Source: RPQJ01 sp963748985 (GTDB lineage Bacteria; Pseudomonadota; Gammaproteobacteria; Steroidobacterales; Steroidobacteraceae). From it: a stretch of DNA of 64,000 nucleotides. The stretch spans positions 248,001 to 312,000 of the forward strand of contig CAVVKQ010000001.1 of NCBI GenBank assembly GCA_963748985.1, in the 5' to 3' direction. The notes beneath the pieces were generated by a model that made no database searches, was not told where the DNA came from, and saw only the letters and a list, made by a program, of their open reading frames with translations. The position numbers were made by a program, and so were the translations under genes. Shown piece after piece: positions 38,824 to 47,288 of this stretch; the stretch's first letter is position 1, and every line of letters starts with the position of its first letter.

Positions 38824-39801
38824 GTGAACCGGCACAAGCATTTGAGTCTCGACCCGGCTTTTGCCCCGGCCGGAACGGACCCGGCGACTGGCGCGACCCA
38901 GGAACATCGCGCGTCCCAGCCCCACACCTCAAAGACCTTCAAGCGACTGCAGGCGCGCCTGCGTGGTCTCGTGGGCAAGGCCATCGAAGACTTCCGCATG
39001 ATCGAGGATGGCGACCGCGTGATGGTCTGCCTCTCGGGCGGCAAGGATTCGTACACGCTGCTCGACGTACTGCTCTCGCTGCAGCGCAGTGCGCCTGTGC
39101 GATTCGAACTCGTCGCAGTCAACCTCGACCAGAAACAGCCGGGCTTTCCGCAACACGTGCTGCCCGACTACCTGACCGCGCTCGGCGTGCCATTCCACGT
39201 CATCGAGCAGGACACGTATCGCGTGGTGAAGCGCGTAATTCCCGAGGGCCGCACGATGTGCGGACTGTGCTCCCGACTGCGGCGCGGCGCGCTGTATCGC
39301 TATGCGTCGGAGAACGGCATCACGAAGGTGGCGCTTGGCCACCATCGCGATGACATCGTCGAGACGCTGTTCCTGAACATGTTCTTTGGCGGCCGCTTGA
39401 AGACGATGCCGCCAAAGCTGCTCTCGGAAGACGGCAGGCATATCGTGATCCGGCCCATGGCCTACGTGCCGGAACGCGAAATCGAACGCTATGCACGCGC
39501 CCGACAGTTTCCGCTCATTCCATGCACGCTCTGCGGGTCACAGCAACACCTGCAGCGCGTCAACGTGAAGCAGATGCTGACGGACTGGGAGCGCGAGTTT
39601 CCGGGACGCACCGAGGCGATTTTCTCCGCGCTGGGCAACGTGACGACGTCACACCTCGCCGACCCGAAGTCGTTTGATTTCGCGGGCCTCGAGGCGCGCC
39701 GCACCGCGGCGCTTGCCACCCTGCAGCAAACGTCACCGGCGGGTGTCGCCGCGACGGCGACTCCGATTTCGTCGGGGCGGGAACCCTGGGAAGAGCTGTA
39801 G
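38824..39801 (+). CDS. ttcA: tRNA 2-thiocytidine(32) synthetase
   Basis: This 325-residue enzyme thiolates cytidine 32 of certain tRNAs using ATP and an iron-sulfur cluster. The PP-loop is CLSGGKDSYTLLDVLL. The cluster cysteines are in MCGLCSRLRRG and PCTLCGSQQHLQRVNVK, with GHHRDDIVETLFLNMFFGG between. A GTG start at 38824 is used; the first 40 residues are poorly conserved, so a downstream start is possible. Its C-terminal 25 residues are Ala/Thr-rich and not conserved. Confidence 0.95.
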   Translation: MNRHKHLSLDPAFAPAGTDPATGATQEHRASQPHTSKTFKRLQARLRGLVGKAIEDFRMIEDGDRVMVCLSGGKDSYTLLDVLLSLQRSAPVRFELVAVNLDQKQPGFPQHVLPDYLTALGVPFHVIEQDTYRVVKRVIPEGRTMCGLCSRLRRGALYRYASENGITKVALGHHRDDIVETLFLNMFFGGRLKTMPPKLLSEDGRHIVIRPMAYVPEREIERYARARQFPLIPCTLCGSQQHLQRVNVKQMLTDWEREFPGRTEAIFSALGNVTTSHLADPKSFDFAGLEARRTAALATLQQTSPAGVAATATPISSGREPWEEL

Positions 39802-39969
39802 CGCCACGGTTTTCGCCGTCGTTTTCCTTGCGTTGCGCAGCTTTGCGCGATGCACGGAACGAACCAGGAGCGCTACTCCAGGCGACCGATCCAGGCGCGA
39901 AGATCAAACAAGTGGACTGCGGATAACCGCAGGTCGCGGACCGCGCCCGCCCTGACCTAGACTTTCTTC

Positions 39970-40377
39970 ATGAACGCCCGCTGGACACAAAGTCGCAGGA
40001 CCCACCTCTGGGTCACGCTGCTGCTGTTGCCCGCCTTGGCGTGTCGCATGCTGGTGCCGCCTGGTTTCATGCCGGGCACCGGTGCAGATCATTCGCCCAC
40101 GATGCAGATGTGCCACGGCGCCGGGCCGCTGCCGCAGGGCGCGCAATCGCCCGCAAAGGATGATGGACAGCGGCCTGGGAGTCCTGCGCATCACGAATCG
40201 CCCTGCGTCTTTGCGGCCGCCGGCACGGCTGCGCCACCACCGATCACGTTGGCGGTTCTGGATGGTCCCGCAACGCCAGACGCCATTCCGTCGCCACCGG
40301 ACCTCGCCGTTGTCTTCCGGACACCGCATCGCGCCAACCCGCCCAGGGCGCCTCCCACCATCGTCAGCCCCGCCTAG
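39970..40377 (+). CDS. DUF2946-like small secreted protein next to copper receptor
   Basis: This 135-residue protein has an N-terminal hydrophobic segment (LWVTLLLLPALACRMLVPPG), a His/Met/Cys-bearing stretch (MQMCHGAG, HHESPCVFAAAG), and a Pro-rich C-terminus with RAPP. The layout and motifs match DUF2946-family proteins, which often lie beside copper-responsive TonB receptors. The next gene is an OprC-like copper receptor, so a role in periplasmic copper binding is inferred. Confidence 0.7.
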   Translation: MNARWTQSRRTHLWVTLLLLPALACRMLVPPGFMPGTGADHSPTMQMCHGAGPLPQGAQSPAKDDGQRPGSPAHHESPCVFAAAGTAAPPPITLAVLDGPATPDAIPSPPDLAVVFRTPHRANPPRAPPTIVSPA

Positions 40378-40626
40378 GGTTCGACTGCCCGTTTGAGGCT
40401 GGGCGCCTGCATTGGCGCCCCGGCCTCGGCCCGCCGGGCATCCGCTGTCCTGCTCGTAGTTCCATCTCGACCGCTGCACACATGAGCGGCGGTCGCGGGC
40501 TGCGCATGGCATCGCGATGAATCGGTGACAGCCAACCGCAACGACGCCGGGCGGTGCTTGAAGGCGGCCCAGCGGGGCTTCGGCAGAGCTCCCACTCCTC
40601 GATCTTTTATTTCGGAGTCTGAAGAC

Positions 40627-42966
40627 ATGCGACCTCGTCCGATTGCAGTTGCCGTGTTCCTGGCCCTCTACGCCGCCCAGGGTGTGGCGGCGGACAGTGC
40701 CCCCAACCTCGAAGAAATCATGGTCACGGCCCGGCGGATTCTCACGCCCGGCCTCGGCGCCATCGGCCTCGATGGCGCCGAGATTGCCCGCAAACGCGCC
40801 CGCACCAGCGACACCGCCAGTCTGCTCGCGGGCCTTCCAGGGGTCAGCGTCTATGGCGCCGGAGGAGTTTCCAGCCTGCCGGTCATCCGAGGCCTCGCGG
40901 ACGACCGCCTGCGCACGCAGGTGGACGGCATGGACCTTGTGGCCGCCTGTCCCAATCACATGAACTCACCACTCTCCTATATCGACCCCACGGCCGTGGC
41001 CAGCGCCGACGTTTACGCTGGCGTCACGCCGGTGAGCGTCGGCGGCGACAGCATCGGCGGCAGCATCGTGGTGCGTTCTGCGGACCCCGCGTTCGCGCAG
41101 CCTGGCTCTCATCTTGTGCAGGGTGAAGCCGGCACGTTCTATCGCGGCAACGGTGATGGCTGGGGCGGAAATCTCTCCGGCACGTTCGCTACGGAGACCT
41201 TCAGCCTCAACTACACCGGCGCTTTCACCCAGGCCGACAACTACCAGGCTGGCGACAGCTTCAAGAACTACACGTTCACCGGTCGGGCGGGCCACACGCT
41301 GCCCACCGCCGAAGTCGGATCCACGGCCTACGACTCCCGCAACCAGACAGTCCGGCTTGCATGGCGCAGTGGCAGTCACCTGCTGGATTTCAGTTACGGC
41401 TTCCAGGACATCCCGTACGAGCTCTATGCCAACCAGCGCATGGACATGACGGAGAACCAGAGCGACCGGTTCAATCTTGCCTACACCGGCGGTCTCGGCT
41501 GGGGAACCCTGCAGGCGCGGGTGTACTACCAGCACACCGAGCACGAAATGGACTTCGGCGACGACAAGCGCTTCTGGTACGGACCGGGACAGCCGCCAAG
41601 CGGGTCAGGCGGGGATACAGCCCTGAACGGCTCACCCTGCTCGCCGATCTCCGGCTCGATGATGGTGAGCGGCCAGATGGTCGGTTGCGCTGCCGGCATG
41701 CCGATGATTACTGACGGCAGGAACACAGGAGTCTCCGTCAGCGCGGCGATCCCGCTGGCCGAGCAGAGTCTGCTGCGCGTTGGTGGCGAGTATCAGGAGA
41801 ATCGGCTGGACGACTGGTGGCCGCCCTCCGGTGCGGGCATGTGGCCCTACGATTTCCTGAACCTGAACGACGGACAGCGTGACCGCTACGCCGCTTATGG
41901 TGAATGGGAGATCGGCAAGGAACGCTGGACGCACATCCTGGGCGCCCGCTTTGAATCCGTGGACATGAATTCAGGCCCGGTTCACGGTTACAACCTCGAC
42001 TCGTATCCGGCCAGCGGCGTTGGCGGCATGGGCAACCAGACGCGAGACGCGGCGCTGTTCAACACCGAGTCACGCGGCAAGACGGACGACAACTGGGACC
42101 TGTCATGGATCGGCCGCTTCGTACCGGGCGCGACTCAGACTTACGAGATCGGCCTGGCGCAGAAGACCCGCTCGCCCAACCTGTATGAGCGCTACACCTG
42201 GTCGACGTGGCAGATGGCGGCGTTCATGAACAACTTCGTCGGCGACGGCAACGGCTACGTGGGGGACGTGAACCTGAAGCCGGAGGTGGCTCGCACAGTG
42301 AGCGTCACCGCCGACTGGCACGATGCCAACTCGGAGCAATGGAGTGTCAAGCTGACGCCGTACTTCACGGACGTGCAGGACTACATCGATGCGGTGCAGT
42401 GGGACGCTGCGACGAACGCGCCCCGCACCGTGCCCGTAGTCGGCAACTTTACCGTGCTCCGGTACGCCAACCAGTCCGCCCAACTCTACGGCGCAGACCT
42501 CTCGGCTGACTACCGCCTGAAAGACACGACCGAGTACGGGAAGCTCTCAGCCCAGATCGTGGCGAGCTACACCAGGGGCAGGAACGAGGATACGGACGGC
42601 AACCTCTACAACATCATGCCGCTGAACGCCAAGCTGGCCTTCACGCAAGAACGCGGCTCGTGGCGCAATGCCCTGGAGGGTGAATTCGTGGCGGCGAAGG
42701 ACGACGTCTCCGCGGTGCGCAACGAAATGCAGACCGCGGGCTACGGCCTTGCGCACCTGCGCAGCCGCTACGAGCGAGCCACCTGGAGCGTGGAGGTCGG
42801 CATCGAAAACCTGTTCGACCGCTACTACGAACTGCCGCTGGGCGGCGCCTACGTCGGTCAGGGCACGACGATGACGGTCCCGCCCGTGCCCAACCAGCCG
42901 CAATGGGGCACTCCGGTGCCCGGTGCGGGCCGTTCAGTGTATGCGAGCGTCAACATGAAGTTCTGA
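40627..42966 (+). CDS. OprC/NosA-like TonB-dependent copper receptor
   Basis: This 779-residue outer-membrane receptor has a signal peptide (AVFLALYAAQGVAAD), a TonB-box/plug start (LEEIMVTARRI), plug segments PGVSVYGAGGVSSLPVIRGL and SVGGDSIGGSIVVRSADP, and a barrel ending in VYASVNMKF. The CxxxM element of OprC-type copper receptors is visible at C108-P-N-H-M112, and an HxM element at H306-E-M308; together these resemble the copper site described for Pseudomonas OprC. The plug phrase PNHMNSPLSYIDP is also typical of that group. It follows a DUF2946 gene. Start ATG 40627 with GGAG upstream. Confidence 0.9.
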   Translation: MRPRPIAVAVFLALYAAQGVAADSAPNLEEIMVTARRILTPGLGAIGLDGAEIARKRARTSDTASLLAGLPGVSVYGAGGVSSLPVIRGLADDRLRTQVDGMDLVAACPNHMNSPLSYIDPTAVASADVYAGVTPVSVGGDSIGGSIVVRSADPAFAQPGSHLVQGEAGTFYRGNGDGWGGNLSGTFATETFSLNYTGAFTQADNYQAGDSFKNYTFTGRAGHTLPTAEVGSTAYDSRNQTVRLAWRSGSHLLDFSYGFQDIPYELYANQRMDMTENQSDRFNLAYTGGLGWGTLQARVYYQHTEHEMDFGDDKRFWYGPGQPPSGSGGDTALNGSPCSPISGSMMVSGQMVGCAAGMPMITDGRNTGVSVSAAIPLAEQSLLRVGGEYQENRLDDWWPPSGAGMWPYDFLNLNDGQRDRYAAYGEWEIGKERWTHILGARFESVDMNSGPVHGYNLDSYPASGVGGMGNQTRDAALFNTESRGKTDDNWDLSWIGRFVPGATQTYEIGLAQKTRSPNLYERYTWSTWQMAAFMNNFVGDGNGYVGDVNLKPEVARTVSVTADWHDANSEQWSVKLTPYFTDVQDYIDAVQWDAATNAPRTVPVVGNFTVLRYANQSAQLYGADLSADYRLKDTTEYGKLSAQIVASYTRGRNEDTDGNLYNIMPLNAKLAFTQERGSWRNALEGEFVAAKDDVSAVRNEMQTAGYGLAHLRSRYERATWSVEVGIENLFDRYYELPLGGAYVGQGTTMTVPPVPNQPQWGTPVPGAGRSVYASVNMKF

Positions 42967-43035
42967 AGCCCGGCTGCGAGCGCCGTGCAATTTTCCGGCG
43001 TGCCGGGAAATTGCTCAGGCGCGTGCTATGCAGCG

Positions 43036-43103
43036 TTTGATCCGGCTGCCTTTCCCGCGAGCGTGTCTGCCTTTCCGCTCGCGGGAAAGACAGCCGGATC
43101 AAA
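43036..43103. repeat. Palindromic intergenic repeat, family C
   Basis: A long hairpin has outer arms TTTGATCCGGCTG and its complement CAGCCGGATCAAA, and inner arms CTTTCCCGCGAGCG and CGCTCGCGGGAAAG, with a short TGTCTGCCTTTC loop segment. It lies between the convergent copper receptor and permease genes. The inner core recurs at 48338-48407 with different outer arms. Confidence 0.8.
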
Positions 43104-43202
43104 TGCCCGCCACCATTCCTAGCGCACATTTCGCCCGCTTAGCCAAACAGCAGACGCCCAGCAGCGACGAACAACCGCCGCTGGACGCGTCAGGCGCGCA
43201 GC

Positions 43203-44651
43203 TCAGGCCTGCTGCCGGATCCGCGAATGCTTGTAGCCGTACAGGAAGTAGATGAGGAAGCCGATCCCGGTCCACAGCGCCAGCCGGATCCACGTGTCGT
43301 GCGGCAGGAAGAACGTCATGGCGAGGCAGATTGCCACTCCGGCCACGCCGGTAAACGTGGCGAACGGTACGCGGAACGGACGCGGTGTCTCGGGTTGCGT
43401 GTGGCGCAGCACGACGACGCCCGCGCACACCGCGGTGAATGCCAAAAGGATACCGATCGAGATCAGTTCACCGAGCACGTCGAGCGGAAAGATGCCGGCG
43501 AAGAACGCAGCGACCAGGCCGGTGATGATCGTAGCAACGTGCGGCGTGCGGTACTTCGGATGCACCTTCTGCATCGACGGCGGCAGCAGGCCGTCGCGCG
43601 ACATCGCCATGAAGATGCGCGGCTGGCCGAGCAGCGACATCAGGATCACCGAGGTGAGGCCGACGATCGCACCGATCTTGACCGGCAGGCCGAGCCACTT
43701 CAGCTCCGGGTGTGCGTCGAGCGCGACCGCGACCGGTGCGGCGACGTTGAGTTCCGTGTACGACACCATGCCGGTCATCACGGCAGACATCAGGACATAG
43801 AGCACCGTCGAGATGAGCAGTGCCGCGATGATGCCCCACGGTACGTCGCGCTGCGGATTGCGCGCTTCCTGTGCCGTCGTCGCGGCCTGGTCGAAGCCGA
43901 TGTAGGCAAAGAAAATGATTGCGGCGCCCTGCATGATGCCACTGAAGCCGAATTGTCCCGAGGTGCCCGTATTGGCGGGCAGGTAGGGCTGCCAGAGGTC
44001 GGGTGTGACGTATTTGATGCCGACCGCGATGAACAGGATGATGATCAGGATCTTGATGATCACCATCACGTTGTTGACGCGGGTCGACTGCTTCACCCCG
44101 ACGTAGCACACCCAGGTGAGCAGCGCGACGATCAGTACGGCCGGCACGTTGACCAGTGCGCCCGTCCTCACCAGGTGGTTTCCTGCGCCTTTGCCAAGCG
44201 GCGCATTGGTGAGCGCGTCGGGCAGGTGGAGGCCGAACTCGGCGAGCAGGTTGACGACGTAGCCGGACCATCCGACCGCGACGGCAGCGCCCGACATCAC
44301 GTATTCCAGCGCGAGGTTCCAGCCGACGAACCAGGCGACGCCCTCGCCGAGCGTCGCGTACGTGTAGCTGTAGGCGCTGCCCGAGATCGGGATCATCGAG
44401 GCCAGCTCGGCGTAGCAGAGCGCGGCCAGGCCGCAGCCGATGGCGGCCACGAGGAAGGCGAGGGTGACGGCGGGGCCCGTGTGCTGGGCGGCCACGGTGC
44501 CCGTCAGGACGAAGATGCCGCTGCCGATCATCGACCCCAGGCCGACGGAGGTCAGCGCCCGGCGGTCCAGTACGCGGTTCAGCTTGGGCCCGGATTCGAT
44601 TTCGCGAGTCATCGCAGCCACCGATTTGCGGGCTGCCAGCTGTTTCAGCAC
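43203..44651 (-). CDS. APC-family amino acid permease
   Basis: This 482-residue transporter has 12 to 14 hydrophobic helices. The family hallmark in TM1 is GLGSMIGSGIFVLTG, with AALCYAELASMIPISGSAYSYTYA in TM3 and FFAYIGFDQAATTAQEARNP in TM6. It resembles the cationic amino acid transporter (CAT/YfnA) subgroup. A GTG start at 44651 was chosen for its strong ribosome site (GGGGGAG) and because it matches the family N-terminus (LKQLAARKSV). It is divergent from the phosphatase-ADP-ribosylglycohydrolase operon. The substrate is probably an amino acid or polyamine. Confidence 0.9.
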   Translation of the reverse strand: MLKQLAARKSVAAMTREIESGPKLNRVLDRRALTSVGLGSMIGSGIFVLTGTVAAQHTGPAVTLAFLVAAIGCGLAALCYAELASMIPISGSAYSYTYATLGEGVAWFVGWNLALEYVMSGAAVAVGWSGYVVNLLAEFGLHLPDALTNAPLGKGAGNHLVRTGALVNVPAVLIVALLTWVCYVGVKQSTRVNNVMVIIKILIIILFIAVGIKYVTPDLWQPYLPANTGTSGQFGFSGIMQGAAIIFFAYIGFDQAATTAQEARNPQRDVPWGIIAALLISTVLYVLMSAVMTGMVSYTELNVAAPVAVALDAHPELKWLGLPVKIGAIVGLTSVILMSLLGQPRIFMAMSRDGLLPPSMQKVHPKYRTPHVATIITGLVAAFFAGIFPLDVLGELISIGILLAFTAVCAGVVVLRHTQPETPRPFRVPFATFTGVAGVAICLAMTFFLPHDTWIRLALWTGIGFLIYFLYGYKHSRIRQQA

Positions 44652-44724
44652 GAAGTTCTCCCCCTTGCGAATTTGGTCCAAGTCTCTCACAGCCGCCCGG
44701 GCAGCCGCATCCCGTTGCCTTATC

Positions 44725-46254
44725 ATGGTGGCAATGACGCCGAAGACGCCAGAAGCCAACGCCGCACCCGACTGGACCAGGCCACGTCCCATCGACACCA
44801 CGTATTGGGTCGTGCCGGGACGCTTCCTGGTGGGCGAACATCCGGGCTCGCGGTCACGCGCCCGGTCGATGGATCGGTTGCGCCGATTCCTCGAGGCCGG
44901 CATTACCTGCTTCATCGACCTGACCGAGCCGGACGAAAGTCCTGCCTACGACAGGCACTTGCCATTCGAAACATCGTCGGGACGGCGCATCGACTATCGG
45001 CGCCAGCCGATTCCCGATCACGGCGTACCGGCCGACCGCGCCACCATGGACCGTATCCTGGCGATGCTGGACGACGCCCTCGCGACCGGCCACTGCGTGT
45101 ACCTGCACTGCCGCGCCGGCATCGGCCGCAGCGCGACGGTCGCCGGCTGCTGGCTTGCCGAACGCAATCCGGGCGGTGGTGAAGCAGCGCTCACCGAGCT
45201 GGGCGACTACTGGCAACAGTGCCGGCAGTCGCAGTCGTGGCCGCAGGTGCCGGAAACCAGCGAGCAGGAGGAATTCGTACGCACCTGGCAATCGTTGCGG
45301 CCAGGGATGAAAGGTGTCGCAAAATCGTCGGGGCAGACAAGGGGCCTGGCGCTGGAGCAGCGCGTGCGGGGGGGTTGGTTCGGGCTCGCGCTGGGCGATG
45401 CACTCGGCGCAACGAGCGCAGCCGTGGCATCGAAGTCCTCGCCGCTGGCATGGACACAGCATACGTCGCTCGCGCTCTGCCTCGCCGAAAGCCTGAACGC
45501 TCTCGGGCGCAGCGATGCGCGTGACCAGATCGAGCGCTACTGGCGCTGGTTCAAGGACGGGCACCTGGCGGCTACCGGTCAGCCCGGCGAAATGGGCGCG
45601 TCGCCCGATGTCGCGAAAGCGCTGGCGACCTTCCGCTGGCGCGGCTTGGCGGTGGCCGGCTCGCACGATCCGAAGGATGCCGCGGCGACGAGCTTGCCGC
45701 GCGTCCTGGCCGCCGCGCTGTTTGCGGGTAACAATCCCGCAGCCGCCATCGCACTTGCTGCCGAGTGTTCGCGTACCACCCATCAGTCGCCCCTGGTCCT
45801 CGACACCTGTCGCGCGTACTCGGCAATGTTGCTTTGCGCACTGCGCGGGCAGCCGGCGCAGGACTGGTTGCGGGCCGTCCCCGAACCCGTGCCCGGGTGC
45901 TGGACAGCCAAACCGTTGCGCAAAGACGTGCAGGCTGCGGTTGCCAACGCGCCGCCTGCCGAAGTCGCCACGGCGACCGGTGGCACGATCGATGTGGTTC
46001 AGGCGCTCGCGCTCGCGCGTCGTATTGCCGGCGACGCAAAGGATTTCGATGCCGCCATCGCTGCCACAAGACGCAACGCGGGCGACGAAGCAGCCCTGGT
46101 CGCCGGGCTCGTCGGCACGATGTTCGGCCTGCAGCACGGCGTCGATGCCCTGCCCGCGGACGCGCTCGGCCGGCTTGCGGGCCGCTCCCACCTCGACGTT
46201 GCAGTCGAACACTGCGTTGCGCGCCTGACGGCGACGGGCGGAGTGGCGAAGTGA
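44725..46254 (+). CDS. Cys-phosphatase fused to degenerate ADP-ribosylglycohydrolase
   Basis: This 509-residue two-domain protein has no signal peptide. The N-terminal 170 residues form a dual-specificity-type protein phosphatase: the P-loop HCRAGIGRS gives Cys129 and Arg135, and the probable general acid is Asp98 in PIPDHGVP. The rest folds like ADP-ribosylglycohydrolase (GGWFGLALGDALGATS near 217, LCLAESLNALG, GLVGTMFGLQHGVDALP). But the metal motif TDDT reads T244-Q-H-T247, and the second motif GGDxDT reads NAGDEA (454-456 region). Glycohydrolase activity is therefore doubtful; ADP-ribose binding may remain. Its stop overlaps the next start (GTGA). Start ATG 44725; 44734 is possible. Confidence 0.85.
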   Translation: MVAMTPKTPEANAAPDWTRPRPIDTTYWVVPGRFLVGEHPGSRSRARSMDRLRRFLEAGITCFIDLTEPDESPAYDRHLPFETSSGRRIDYRRQPIPDHGVPADRATMDRILAMLDDALATGHCVYLHCRAGIGRSATVAGCWLAERNPGGGEAALTELGDYWQQCRQSQSWPQVPETSEQEEFVRTWQSLRPGMKGVAKSSGQTRGLALEQRVRGGWFGLALGDALGATSAAVASKSSPLAWTQHTSLALCLAESLNALGRSDARDQIERYWRWFKDGHLAATGQPGEMGASPDVAKALATFRWRGLAVAGSHDPKDAAATSLPRVLAAALFAGNNPAAAIALAAECSRTTHQSPLVLDTCRAYSAMLLCALRGQPAQDWLRAVPEPVPGCWTAKPLRKDVQAAVANAPPAEVATATGGTIDVVQALALARRIAGDAKDFDAAIAATRRNAGDEAALVAGLVGTMFGLQHGVDALPADALGRLAGRSHLDVAVEHCVARLTATGGVAK

Positions 46255-47288
46255 AGCCTCGTCGGCGCCGGTTGCGCGAACCCGCGTGGACGCGGCTCGA
46301 CGACGAGGCGCTGCTCGACATGCGCTTCTGCGACCTGCGCCTGTCGCTTGCGCGGTCGGGCCTCGACCAGCCGGTGCAGCGCCTGTACGAGGAATTGCGG
46401 GTCAAGGGCATCCTTTTCCGGCCGCACGTCTGGCTGTCCGAAGAATGGTTCTCGCCGGACGGGGTCCCCGGGATCGCCATGCCGTTCTACCTGGCGCACC
46501 CGCGGCTGCAGCGCCTCGAACGGCGCTTCATGCACGAGGTCGAGGGTGGCAACGACAAGTGGCTGATGCGGATCCTGCGTCACGAAACGGGGCACGCGAT
46601 CGACACGGCGTTCGGCCTGCGGCGGCGCAAGACCTGGCGCGACACGTTCGGCAAGGCCTCGCGCCGCTATCCGTCGCGGTATTCGCCGCGACCGACCAGC
46701 CGCCGGTTCGTGCTGCACCTCGGCCATTGGTACGCGCAGAGTCATCCCACCGAAGACTTCGCCGAGACCTTCGCCGTCTGGCTGCCTCGCAATTCGCGCT
46801 GGCGCAGTCAGTACGCCGGCTGGCCCGCGCTGCGCAAGCTCGAATACGTCGATGCGACGATGCGCAACCTGCATGGCAGGCGTGCGGCGTGCCTGAACCG
46901 GGAAGTCGTCGAGCCGCTGGCAGAGAACACCCGCACGTTGCGCGAGCACTACCGGCGCAAACAGCGACGTTACGAACTCAACACCGCGCGCACTTACGAT
47001 CGTCGCCTGTTGCGCGTGTTCGGCACCGCGGAGGATCATCCGTCCGGTCCACAGGCCAGCCGGTTCCTGCGCAAGGTGCAGCCGCAGGTCGAGCGGTTGA
47101 TGATTCGTCGTGCGAGAATGCACCCGTACCTGGTCCAGCACGTCCTGAAAATAGCGACCCAGCGCGCACGTCGCATGAACCTGCGGCTCAGTCACAACCA
47201 GCGCGACACCAAGCGTGCGGTGCTGGTGATGCTCGAGCGCATCATGCTCGAGATGCTGTTGCGGGACCGCGAGAACTACGCCCTATGA
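46251..47288 (+). CDS. Putative zinc-binding metallopeptidase
   Basis: This 345-residue cytoplasmic protein has a zinc-peptidase motif H111-E-T-G-H115 (RHETGHAIDTAFGLRR) and a likely third ligand in TEDFAETFAVWLP about 60 residues later. It resembles the family of putative zinc-binding metallopeptidases (PF15887-like). The protein is very basic, mainly in the C-terminal half (RRKQRRYELNTARTYDRR), which suggests binding to nucleic acid or an acidic partner. A GTG start at 46251 overlaps the previous stop and its own stop overlaps the next ATG, so all three genes are translationally coupled. The substrate is unknown. Confidence 0.82.
   Translation: MKPRRRRLREPAWTRLDDEALLDMRFCDLRLSLARSGLDQPVQRLYEELRVKGILFRPHVWLSEEWFSPDGVPGIAMPFYLAHPRLQRLERRFMHEVEGGNDKWLMRILRHETGHAIDTAFGLRRRKTWRDTFGKASRRYPSRYSPRPTSRRFVLHLGHWYAQSHPTEDFAETFAVWLPRNSRWRSQYAGWPALRKLEYVDATMRNLHGRRAACLNREVVEPLAENTRTLREHYRRKQRRYELNTARTYDRRLLRVFGTAEDHPSGPQASRFLRKVQPQVERLMIRRARMHPYLVQHVLKIATQRARRMNLRLSHNQRDTKRAVLVMLERIMLEMLLRDRENYAL

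Noticed and set aside
39810..39833. Possible terminator after ttcA (ACGG, TTTTCG, CCGT, then T-rich)
   Set aside because: The stem is only four base pairs and the T-run is interrupted.
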